Of a stretch of 64,000 bases of DNA, positions 8,517-16,345 are shown in pieces. Within the stretch, counting starts at the first letter, position 1. Each line of letters opens with the position of its first letter. The notes beneath the pieces are model-generated. The model saw only the letters and a program-made list of their open reading frames with translations, was not told where the DNA came from and ran no database searches. A program made the translations under genes and the position numbers. Source of the DNA: Marinomonas spartinae (GTDB taxonomy: Bacteria; Pseudomonadota; Gammaproteobacteria; Pseudomonadales; Marinomonadaceae); contig NZ_FLOB01000006.1 of assembly GCF_900089775.1 (NCBI RefSeq), forward strand, positions 162,942-226,941, in the 5' to 3' direction.

Positions 8517-9623
8517 GTGCGAATATTATTACTTAGTGCCTATGAGGCGAGCAGTCACAAAGCCTGGGCAAACAGTCTGATAAATGGATTGAGTGAGCAT
8601 GATTGGACCTACCTAGCGCTTCCTCCAAGGCATTTTGCCTGGCGTATTCGAGGCAACGCCATGAGTTTTGCGTTTGATGCAGCATTCAAACCCTCGATTG
8701 AACAAGCGTACGACTTGGTGATCGCAACGTCCATGACGGATTGTGTCGGTCTAAAAGCCCTCTGTCCAAATTTACAGTCTATTCCTTGGTTATTGTATTT
8801 TCACGAAAACCAATTTGCCTATCCCGCCAGCGAAAAACAACAAGGTTTAGTTGAAATGCAAATGGTCACTTTATACAGCGCTTTAGCGGCTGATCAGTGT
8901 GTTTTTAATAGTCATTTTAATAAACATTCTTTTTTCGAGGGCGCTCGTCGCTTGCTCAAGAAATTGCCAGATTACGTCTCGCCAGACTGGTTGAGTAACA
9001 TAGAAGGCAACGCTCGAGTTATACCTGTGCCAATTGATATACCTATTGAAAATAGGGGCGAACGGACCCGAATCAATCCTTCCCATAATCATTCCTCCAT
9101 TAGATTGGTGTGGAATGCCCGTTGGGAATTTGATAAAGGGCCTGAGCGATTACTGGCTATCTTGCTGGCGTTACAATCCCGAGGTGTGGATTTTGAAATC
9201 GCTATATTAGGAGAGCAGTTTCGTACCATACCTAAAGTGTTTGAGTCTATTCAACATCGCTTTGCTTCCTATATTCGCCAATTTGGTTTCGCACCAAGCC
9301 GAGATGAGTATCTTGGTTTTTTGGCTGCGTCAGATATCGTGCTCTCTACGGCCTTACACGAATTTCAAGGTCTAGCGATTCTTGAAGCCGTTGCTCTTGG
9401 GTGCGTGCCTGTTTTGCCCGCTCGACAAGTGTACCCAGAACTCTTTGGACCTGCTTACCTCTACGATAGCCATCTAAATGACATTGTAAGGGAGGCAAAT
9501 AGCGCAGTGGACCGCATTGTGCAGTTTGCTAATGAGAAAAAGGCTGCACCACAGGTGAATGAGTATCAAAGGGAGGCGGTGTTAAAACACTATAGAGCGT
9601 TAATAAATGGTTTTGCTCTATAG
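8517..9623 (+). CDS. DUF3524 glycosyltransferase, tRNA-queuosine alpha-mannosyltransferase-like
   Basis: 368 residues, starting at GTG 8517 with a GGAA motif upstream. The N-terminus MRILLLSAYEASSHKAW and WTYLALPPRHFAWRIRGNAM is the DUF3524 signature shared with animal GTDC1/QTMAN, which mannosylates queuosine in tRNA-Asp. The C-terminal half is a GT4 Rossmann domain: LVWNARWEFDKGPERLL binds the sugar nucleotide, and STALHEFQGLAILEAVALGC carries the usual GT4 acidic residue. Bacterial members are annotated as tRNA-queuosine mannosyltransferases by homology; activity in bacteria is not something I can confirm. It is a single gene, divergent from the hydrolase. Confidence 0.88.
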   Translation: MRILLLSAYEASSHKAWANSLINGLSEHDWTYLALPPRHFAWRIRGNAMSFAFDAAFKPSIEQAYDLVIATSMTDCVGLKALCPNLQSIPWLLYFHENQFAYPASEKQQGLVEMQMVTLYSALAADQCVFNSHFNKHSFFEGARRLLKKLPDYVSPDWLSNIEGNARVIPVPIDIPIENRGERTRINPSHNHSSIRLVWNARWEFDKGPERLLAILLALQSRGVDFEIAILGEQFRTIPKVFESIQHRFASYIRQFGFAPSRDEYLGFLAASDIVLSTALHEFQGLAILEAVALGCVPVLPARQVYPELFGPAYLYDSHLNDIVREANSAVDRIVQFANEKKAAPQVNEYQREAVLKHYRALINGFAL

Positions 9624-9624
9624 T

Positions 9625-9763
9625 GAGACTTTTCCACGGCTACTGCGCTTGCCAATACTTTGTTAAAAACAGACTCAAAATACTCATTTATAGCGATAAA
9701 CTTCGCTTTTTCGTCTATTTTTGCCGCGTCTTGGTGTCGCTCGTGACATCGTGCAAAGGTCTC
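9625..9763. mobile_element. MITE-like element with inverted ends (139 bp)
   Basis: The left end reads GAGACTTTTCCACG and the inverted right end GAGACCTTTGCACG (12 of 14 identical). No coding capacity lies between. The GAGAC-TTTGCA ends resemble those of IS5-group elements, from memory. Left-end sequence recurs at 58043-58094 and right-end sequence at 56887-56924. It starts two bases after the stop codon of the DUF3524 gene. I see no clear target duplication. Confidence 0.5.
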
Positions 9764-10369
9764 ATCGTGTTTTAATCTGTTTACAGTATGAGGCTCTGCT
9801 AGAACGAGCTTTTCTATCTGGGCGGCAGCTCTTCAATAAGAAGGGTCTGTGAAAGGAAAAAATGTAGTCTCCTTTCATTATCATGCTCCATTAGATTTGC
9901 ATGATATCACCACGGATAGTTTGATGAAGGAACTGATTGTTTACTCTCTCTCTATCACTTTTCAAATTACTGACAATGTAATGAAAAATTTCATACTCCT
10001 CCTAGGCAAATAATGAGTAAGTTGTAACTCCCTTCTTAGCTGCTATGGATTAAGAGTATTTTTGTTTTTCAGTCTCTACTAGTTCTTCAATATTTATAAA
10101 AATCATATGGTTACCTAGAGTTTAGATAGTTTTATGGCTCAAATTAATAAAGAGTATTTATACGGTTTTTAGGCTGGTTGATAGTTGCTTTATCAACTAT
10201 TTAGACGCCTTCGTCCTGTTTTTTTTTAGCTACTTAACACTATGTTTTTTATAGTTTTATTTCCTTAAAAGGAAAAAAACAATACAAATTTATTGTTTCT
10301 TTTTTTTCTTTATGTATTATAAAGAAATTGTAAGTATTTGTTGATTTTATCTTAAAAGGATTTTTTAGT
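9764..10369. other. AT-rich intergenic region before the glycosyltransferase cluster
   Basis: About 600 bp without a supported gene. A perfect 8-bp hairpin (TGAAAGGA 9850-9857 with TCCTTTCA 9870-9877) is visible. Base composition drops sharply towards the AT-rich cluster from about 10000 onward. I searched for a riboswitch-like core and found none I could defend. Confidence 0.5.
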
Positions 10370-10510
10370 ATGACAGGTAGTATTTATTTTAAGAATAATA
10401 AAGCTCTCTTTGGTAATGTGAAGAATACATTATACTTGACGTTATCAACAAAAAGTCGTATCAATTGTCAGCTATATAACTCCAGCCTCTCAGACAGTCC
10501 CACCAGATAA
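10370..10510 (+). CDS. Possible 46-residue protein upstream of the glycosyltransferase
   Basis: ATG 10370 follows AAGGA (10356-10360) with a nine-base spacer, and the frame runs 46 codons (MTGSIYFKNNKALFGNVKNT...). There is no signal peptide, and I recognise no family. It shares the AT-rich composition of the following genes and ends 168 bp before the next start. It may be a leader peptide or chance; the ribosome-binding site is the main support. Confidence 0.35.
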   Translation: MTGSIYFKNNKALFGNVKNTLYLTLSTKSRINCQLYNSSLSDSPTR

Positions 10511-10678
10511 GAGTAGAAAATTTATCTTTTACTCTTTCTATACACATTAAAAGAAAAATAAAATTCCCCTAGGCATTTCAAGGTCGATTTGTTTTTGCGG
10601 CTAGGCCATGTCGTATGGGAGATTTATAAATAAAAATCAAGTAATGAAAAATTTGATTAATATAAAAGGACTTTAATC

Positions 10679-12541
10679 GTGGCCGATGATAAAACTTATC
10701 TATTAAAAAAAGACTTTGAAAATGATAAGGTAACAAAAAAAGTATCATTTGATAAAGTTGATCATTTATTTTGTTTGACATTGTATAACGAAGAATCAGA
10801 CTTCCTATCTTCTACTCTATTATCCATCTTGAAAAACTCTAATGAGCTAAGGGAGAACGATAGCTTTGAAAAAGTAATGGTTTGTATTATTTGTGATGGC
10901 TATGAAAAGATATCCAATTCTTCTTTCGAGTATTTAAAAAAGATTAATGTTTTAAATGGCGATAAAGCATATGTATATAGAGATGAAGAATTAAAAGATG
11001 ATGATTTTGCATCAATATATAGACAAAAATCTGGGCCTTTTACTTTGTATGAAGATGGGAGGGGATCTACTATTTCTTCCTCTATGGATATAATGCTTTG
11101 TATTAAAAATAAAAATGCAGGGAAACTAGATTCGCATTGGTGGTTTTTTAATAAGATATGTCCCTTAATTTTACCCGAGTATTGTTATCAAATTGATGCA
11201 GGGACGGTTCTTGCTAAGGGAACCTTGCAAAATATGTCATCTGCTTTTATGCACTATCCACAGACTGTTGCATTTTCAAATAATGTCTTAATTGAATCAG
11301 AAAACCCTTTTGATTTTCTCGAATCGTTTCAAGTTTTTGATTTTATATTACAAAAAGCTATTTTATGGCCATCGGAATCTTTCTTTGGGTATCTTTCAGT
11401 TATTCCAGGTCAGTTTTGTGCTATTCGGTATGATGGTTTTGACAAAAGTAAAATAGAGGGGGAGTCAACGCCAAAGGAGCGTTATTTGAGAGGACTGGAA
11501 TGTAGCTCTCCATTTGAAAAAACTATGTACATGGCTGAAGATAGAATGATGGGGTTTGAATTGTTAGTTCAGAATCAGTCTGATAACCGTTTAGAATACA
11601 ACCCCCAATCCACTTGTTATACTGATAAATGTGATTCAATTGATGAGTTTTTATCACAAAGGCGTCGTTGGTGTAACAGTGCTTTTATGTGCCGGATTTG
11701 GATGATGTTTAATATGCTTAGATATTGGGAAAACTCGACTTCATCAATATTTAAAAAAGCTCATACTATGTCATCGTTAATTAGTATGGTACTTAATACT
11801 TTATTTGATTTTTTTCAGCCATTTATTGTTTTTCTTGTCCTTAGTGTTGTCTTTGACTCAATTGATGGGGTGGTGGATAAAAATATAATTTCAAGCTCTT
11901 TTTCAAAGGTTTTATTATGTTTTATAGTGTTTTCTTGGATGTTGCCTTTGATTTTCTCTTTTTCTTCTTATAAGAGTAATAGGTATTTTTTTAGATTTGT
12001 TTTGATTATGGCATCAGCAGCTACTTCTTTATCTATTCTTTTTATTGTGTCAGGTGTTTTTTTAAGTGATAGGCTGTTTGAAATTCAAAACGTTATAATA
12101 TTTTATCCTATCATTTTTGTTGTCATAGTTCTTCTTAGTTCACTACTCATAAGTTATGAAAACTATAGATTGGCTCTGCGCTCTTTTATCCCTCATTTTT
12201 TGATTGCTATTCCTTTTAATTTGATGACGTTTGGCTATTCCTTTATAAATATGAATGATAGTAGTTGGGGGACAAAAGGGCTTTCTAATAATATGGAAAA
12301 TAAAATAAATGCTAAAAAGTTTTTATATTTTAGAAACAAATTTGTTTTTATATGGTTGTTTCTAAATCTATCACTGATTTTATTTTCTGTTTTTAGTGAT
12401 GGTTATATTGGTTTGATCTCGTTTGTAGGTTATTTGTCTTTAATTATTATGTTTACCGGGTTTTTAGGTAATTTACGGATTTATTGTCTTAATAGTTTTA
12501 AGATGAAGTCAAAGGGAAAAATAAAAAAATTAAATTATTGA
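10679..12541 (+). CDS. Chitin-synthase-type processive glycosyltransferase (GT2)
   Basis: A 620-residue membrane protein. The start is GTG 10679, with AAAGGA nine bases upstream. The soluble GT2 domain carries, in order, the chitin synthase landmarks LYNEE (35-39), a CDG nucleotide-binding motif, IDAGT (172-176, the LDVGT of fungal enzymes), AEDR (EDR at 287-289) and the diagnostic QRRRW (327-331), preceded by TDKCDSIDEFL. About seven membrane helices follow (residues 370-610), as expected for an enzyme that extrudes its polymer. The probable reaction is polymerisation of UDP-GlcNAc into a beta-1,4 chain; specificity is inferred. It is co-directional with DUF1800 and DUF1501 genes (gaps 42 and 38 bp). 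Composition is strikingly AT-rich, suggesting transfer. Confidence 0.85.
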   Translation: MADDKTYLLKKDFENDKVTKKVSFDKVDHLFCLTLYNEESDFLSSTLLSILKNSNELRENDSFEKVMVCIICDGYEKISNSSFEYLKKINVLNGDKAYVYRDEELKDDDFASIYRQKSGPFTLYEDGRGSTISSSMDIMLCIKNKNAGKLDSHWWFFNKICPLILPEYCYQIDAGTVLAKGTLQNMSSAFMHYPQTVAFSNNVLIESENPFDFLESFQVFDFILQKAILWPSESFFGYLSVIPGQFCAIRYDGFDKSKIEGESTPKERYLRGLECSSPFEKTMYMAEDRMMGFELLVQNQSDNRLEYNPQSTCYTDKCDSIDEFLSQRRRWCNSAFMCRIWMMFNMLRYWENSTSSIFKKAHTMSSLISMVLNTLFDFFQPFIVFLVLSVVFDSIDGVVDKNIISSSFSKVLLCFIVFSWMLPLIFSFSSYKSNRYFFRFVLIMASAATSLSILFIVSGVFLSDRLFEIQNVIIFYPIIFVVIVLLSSLLISYENYRLALRSFIPHFLIAIPFNLMTFGYSFINMNDSSWGTKGLSNNMENKINAKKFLYFRNKFVFIWLFLNLSLILFSVFSDGYIGLISFVGYLSLIIMFTGFLGNLRIYCLNSFKMKSKGKIKKLNY

Positions 12542-12583
12542 ATTTTCATAATTTATTTTAATTAAAAGATTGGAATTGTTAGT

Positions 12584-14581
12584 ATGTTTATTAGATTTTA
12601 TCTTGTTTTAATATTAAGTCTGTATAGTTCAATATCATTCTCATTGACAGTGGATGAGGCTAGGCATTTATTATCTAGAACGGGTTTTGGTGCCTCTCCA
12701 AAGGAGATATATGAATTGCTTCCTCTTACTAGAGAGCAAGCTGTAGATAAAATATTATCTGGGCTGGGTGGTCGGTTGGATGAGCCAGAGCTCGCTTTTA
12801 CCAAGAAACCAATGCCAGACTATTTTTGGTATAAAAATAAACCAATTAATAAAGCAGAACCATTTTGGTTCGCTCGTGAAAAAGAGATGTTTCAGCTACG
12901 TGGTTGGTGGTTGGATAAAATGATTAGCACAAAAACACCGATAACAGAGCACATGGCTTTATTCTGGCATAATCATTTTGTTTCAAGCTACAAAGGAACA
13001 GGAGGCCTAACGGTACCTCTTTATAATCAGCTACAGCTGTTTCGTACTAAGGGAACAGAGAGTTTCTCCAGTTTGCTTCATGCTATTTTGAAAGATCCAG
13101 CAATGTTGATTTATCTAAATAATGACTTAAACACAAAAGAAAAACCTAATGAAAATCTATCACGAGAGCTTATGGAGTTATTTACATTAGGGACTGGTCA
13201 TTATACTCAAAATGATGTGAGAGAGCTTGCTAAAATTCTAACAGGTAGAAGTGTTGATATTAGTAAAAGCTGGCATTATGTATATAAAAAAAATGATCAT
13301 GTTGTAGGGAATAAGACTTTTTTAGGAAAGACTGGAGACTTAAATGTAGATGATGCAGTAGAGATTATTTTAGAAAACCCACATACAGCTGAGTTTTTGA
13401 GCAGAAAATTTTATAAGGAGTTTGTTGGTTTATCGCCGAATGAAAAGGCTGTGGCTGAGTTTGCTAAAGTAATGAGAGATGAAAAATATCAAATAAAGCC
13501 TTATTTACGCTATATATTTTTATCAAAATATTTTTGGGATAAGAAAAATAGAGGTAATCTAGTAAAGTCACCCGTTGACTTAGTGGTAGGTTTTGTTCGT
13601 ACAACTGGCCTCAAGTTACCTGATATTCAAATACTTGATAGGTATATCCAAGTATCAGGGCAGTCTCTATTTTATCATGTTGATGTGTCTGGTTGGAAAG
13701 GTGGTTTGAGCTGGCTTAGTTCCTCTCAGCTTTTTTCTCGTCCAAAAATAATTAGTCGTTTATGGGATGCATATGATGATTCACAACAATTTGAAAAAGC
13801 GGCTCATGGTGATCTTCTAGTTAGAGTTTCTGGTGAATATTCAGGTGCTTACATACCCGCTTATGAAGTTCTTGTTAATGGGAAAAAAGTGGCTAGTGGT
13901 GTTTTAAAGACAGCAATAAATACCTTAACTGAGGGTGATTCATCAGTCCCAGATAGGCCGAATCCTATGTGGCAAACAATCGTGATTTCAAAATCTAAGT
14001 TACCATCCAATATTGAAGAGGTTGTCTTCCATTTTGTGTCGCCATCTGGTGTGCCAAAATGTATCCCTAATGACCAGAAGATGAGTATGGAAAGGTGTAA
14101 ACAGTATTCATCTACCAGAGCCATTTTTGTCAATTGGATGCAAGTTAATGGTCAGCGCTTTCCTGTAGAGCAGGGGGTTCAATCTTATGATTCTGATAAT
14201 GACATAACACCAATTGGAATGCTTTATCATCCTGCCCGTATTCGATTCGATATTGCAAAATTAAAAAAAGAAAATTCAGGTGTTAATCCGGCTCTTTTGG
14301 ATTTATCCATTGGTAAGCATAGACTTAATAGTATTATTGAGCATGGTACTACAAGATTGCCATTAGCAATGCAACCAGCAGCAAGAAAACTGGGAACACC
14401 AACAGATTTTATCCGTGAGTTGAAAAATTATAAATTAGTTAAATCTTACCAATCAGTGCTTCTTTCGTTGAGCCCAATTGGAGGGTTTTCTGATGACAGT
14501 AATGAAATGAATGCTTCGAAGAAGATGTTCTTAGAAGATATCAAGAAGCTAACACTTGATCCTTCTTATAATTTCAAATGA
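12584..14581 (+). CDS. Secreted DUF1800 protein with inserted carbohydrate-binding-like module
   Basis: 665 residues with a Sec signal peptide (VLILSLYSSISFS, cleavage near residue 20). The DUF1800 landmarks are present: LLSRTGFGASPKEI, MALFWHNHFVSS and LSRELMELFTLGTGHY, then VRELAKILTG. Most DUF1800 proteins are about 450-550 residues. Here roughly residues 405-560 are an insert that resembles CBM60/CBM36 xylan-binding modules: LLVRVSGEYSGAYIPAYEVL, VNGKKVASG, EEVVFHF and a final VNWMQVNGQRF. The DUF1800 fold then resumes. The function of DUF1800 is unknown; it is usually encoded beside DUF1501, as here. The insert suggests contact with a polysaccharide, perhaps the upstream enzyme's product. 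Confidence 0.85.
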   Translation: MFIRFYLVLILSLYSSISFSLTVDEARHLLSRTGFGASPKEIYELLPLTREQAVDKILSGLGGRLDEPELAFTKKPMPDYFWYKNKPINKAEPFWFAREKEMFQLRGWWLDKMISTKTPITEHMALFWHNHFVSSYKGTGGLTVPLYNQLQLFRTKGTESFSSLLHAILKDPAMLIYLNNDLNTKEKPNENLSRELMELFTLGTGHYTQNDVRELAKILTGRSVDISKSWHYVYKKNDHVVGNKTFLGKTGDLNVDDAVEIILENPHTAEFLSRKFYKEFVGLSPNEKAVAEFAKVMRDEKYQIKPYLRYIFLSKYFWDKKNRGNLVKSPVDLVVGFVRTTGLKLPDIQILDRYIQVSGQSLFYHVDVSGWKGGLSWLSSSQLFSRPKIISRLWDAYDDSQQFEKAAHGDLLVRVSGEYSGAYIPAYEVLVNGKKVASGVLKTAINTLTEGDSSVPDRPNPMWQTIVISKSKLPSNIEEVVFHFVSPSGVPKCIPNDQKMSMERCKQYSSTRAIFVNWMQVNGQRFPVEQGVQSYDSDNDITPIGMLYHPARIRFDIAKLKKENSGVNPALLDLSIGKHRLNSIIEHGTTRLPLAMQPAARKLGTPTDFIRELKNYKLVKSYQSVLLSLSPIGGFSDDSNEMNASKKMFLEDIKKLTLDPSYNFK

Positions 14582-14619
14582 TTTTTACTATCAGTTCATA
14601 AAGTAAAAGGAACGACATT

Positions 14620-15843
14620 ATGAAAATGGAAAATAAAAAAATAAATACTTTTGATATAAAGCGTAGAAAACTATTACGTAATAGTTTTCTAGGGATGTGT
14701 TCATTGCCATTTTCCAGCTCTGTTTTTGCTGGTTTGTCAAGTTCATCTGATGATTCTATCTTAGGAAAAAAACGAGTGATAGTTTATGAGTTAAATGGTG
14801 GGAATGATGGTCTAAGTACGATTATTCCTTATAATGACTCACTGTATAAGAAATTTCGTCCCACTTTAGCATTAGGTAGAGATGAAGTAATTCCGTTGAA
14901 TAGTGATATTGCTCTTAGTAATAACCTTAGTTATATGAGTCAATTATTTAAGGACAATGATGTAGCTATCATTCAAGATGTTGGCTATCCAAATCCTGAC
15001 CTTTCACATTTTGTATCGAGGGCCATCTGGGATAGTGGAAAGCCAGCCAAAGCGAATAGTGATGCTACTGGATGGTATGGAGATTTAGTTGTTCAAAATC
15101 GTTCTGCATTTCAGGAAGCTAACTTAGATGTTGATGCATTATGCTTCGAATCACATGCTGCATTTACTAATGGTGAAGGAGTAACATCATTAAATACGAA
15201 AAATATAGCTGAGTTTTTAAAAAGTGATTTTGTTGAACCGAACGCTAATACGAATTCATCTAGCGCACAGCAGTATCTCTATTCATTAATGGAAAAAAAC
15301 AAACAAGTACGCTTACGCCTACTTTCAAGGTTGAATAACAAACTTCCTAAATGGAGTGGTTATGATACCCCCCTAAACAGGAACATTGAAATGGTAAACT
15401 GGTTTATTAAAGAGGGGGTGAAAACGCCAATTTATAAGATTGCACAAAGTGGTTTTGATACTCACTCAAATCAAAAAAATACTCATATACACCTAATGAA
15501 AACCTTAAATCAATCATTAGAGATGTTAGTGACTAGTCTAAAGAAGAGTTCTGAATGGAATAACACTATTATTCTTGTTCGTTCTGAATTTGGCAGACGT
15601 GTTGAGGAGAATGGTGGTAGAGGGACCGATCATGGAACATCTGGTCCTGTGTTTTTAATAGGAGGGAGTGTAAATGGAGGAGTTTATGGGAAACGGGCTG
15701 CTCTTGATGACCTAGATGGCAATGGTAATTTGAAATATACGACAGACTTTCGACAAGTATACTCAACTATTGCAAGTAACTTTTTTGAGCTTAAAAATAA
15801 TGTCTTTTTGAAACAAGGCTTTGAGACAATTGGATTTATATGA
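14620..15843 (+). CDS. Tat-exported DUF1501 protein
   Basis: 407 residues. The N-terminus has a twin-arginine signal (KRRKLLRNSF, Arg15-Arg16) with cleavage likely after Ala37 in SSVFA. The mature part has DUF1501 landmarks: VIVYELNGGNDGLSTIIPYN, the repeat-like QDVGYPNPDLSHF and the C-terminal metal-site region RSEFGRRVEENGGRGTDHGT then GPVFLIGG. DUF1501 belongs to the alkaline phosphatase/sulfatase superfamily and is usually paired with DUF1800. AAGGA precedes the ATG by eight bases. It is the last gene of the AT-rich cluster; periplasmic hydrolase or transferase activity on the polymer is only an inference. Confidence 0.88.
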   Translation: MKMENKKINTFDIKRRKLLRNSFLGMCSLPFSSSVFAGLSSSSDDSILGKKRVIVYELNGGNDGLSTIIPYNDSLYKKFRPTLALGRDEVIPLNSDIALSNNLSYMSQLFKDNDVAIIQDVGYPNPDLSHFVSRAIWDSGKPAKANSDATGWYGDLVVQNRSAFQEANLDVDALCFESHAAFTNGEGVTSLNTKNIAEFLKSDFVEPNANTNSSSAQQYLYSLMEKNKQVRLRLLSRLNNKLPKWSGYDTPLNRNIEMVNWFIKEGVKTPIYKIAQSGFDTHSNQKNTHIHLMKTLNQSLEMLVTSLKKSSEWNNTIILVRSEFGRRVEENGGRGTDHGTSGPVFLIGGSVNGGVYGKRAALDDLDGNGNLKYTTDFRQVYSTIASNFFELKNNVFLKQGFETIGFI

Positions 15844-15928
15844 TAGTGAGTTTTTAATACTATTCGCCTGTTGGGATAATGTCATTTTTACTGTGCTGAT
15901 TAAAACGAAAGAAAACCAGTATTTGCTA

Positions 15929-15959
15929 TTGACCTCAAGTTAACCTGAGGTTTTATGCT
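15929..15959 (+). promoter_or_regulatory. MerR-family type promoter with 19-bp spacer and SoxR-like box
   Basis: -35 TTGACC (15929-15934) and -10 TATGCT (15954-15959) are separated by 19 bp, the over-long spacer typical of MerR-family-activated promoters. The spacer is filled by a near-perfect palindrome at 15932-15951 (18 of 20 positions, centre GTTAAC). It strongly resembles SoxR/CueR-type operators. Transcription would start about 30 bp before the DUF1127 paralogue. No MerR-family gene is in the window. Confidence 0.65.
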
Positions 15960-15998
15960 TGCTTCAATACATGAGGCATTCAATACCAATAAGCAGTT

Positions 15999-16226
15999 AT
16001 GGAGATTTCTAATGAGTATTATCGCCCTTTTAACTTAGCGAAAGAGTATCTAGAAACGCGTCGGACAAAACGAGCCTTTCGTCACCTAGATAATCATTTC
16101 TTAAAGGACTTGGGATTTTATCGCGAAGAAGGGCATATTTACCCTTTATCGGGCAGTAAAGAGGTGACAGAAGAAACAAAAGCATTTGCTCAAAAAACAC
16201 CGACTGAAGCGTCATTAAAGCGTTGA
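15999..16226 (+). CDS. DUF1127 paralogue with shifted N-terminus
   Basis: 75 residues as read from ATG 15999. From residue 11 onward (FNLAKEYLETRRTKRAFRH) it matches the DUF1127 protein encoded at 6128-6343 closely, through PLSGSKEV. The expected start is ATG 16012 (MSIIAL...), behind GGAG at 16001. Compared with the paralogue one base is missing near 16029, and that frame stops at TAG 16036-16038. An in-frame ATG at 15999 restores an open frame by reading the old ribosome-binding site as codons, and it has only a weak RBS of its own. The gene may be decaying, rescued by the new start, or rescued by slippage on CCCTTTTAA. It is driven by the MerR-type promoter upstream. Confidence 0.65.
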   Translation: MEISNEYYRPFNLAKEYLETRRTKRAFRHLDNHFLKDLGFYREEGHIYPLSGSKEVTEETKAFAQKTPTEASLKR

Positions 16227-16267
16227 ATAGATCGGTGGGCTTGGCGATTGGTGTTATGCACTGTTGA

Positions 16268-16293
16268 ATCAGCCGGATTAATATCCGGCTGAT
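16268..16293. terminator. Bidirectional stem-loop between convergent genes
   Basis: ATCAGCCGGAT (16268-16278) pairs perfectly with ATCCGGCTGAT (16283-16293) around a 4-base loop, between the convergent DUF1127 paralogue and ddl. The T-tract is poor, but position and stem strength suit a terminator. Confidence 0.55.
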
Positions 16294-16345
16294 AAGCACT
16301 GGCAGGTTCTAATTCATCGGAGCGCTGAATGATCAGTGCGTCTGA

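Noticed and set aside
9764..10678. Riboswitch (for example cyclic di-GMP type) before the polysaccharide gene
   Set aside because: I searched the leader for conserved cores and found only an isolated 8-bp hairpin.
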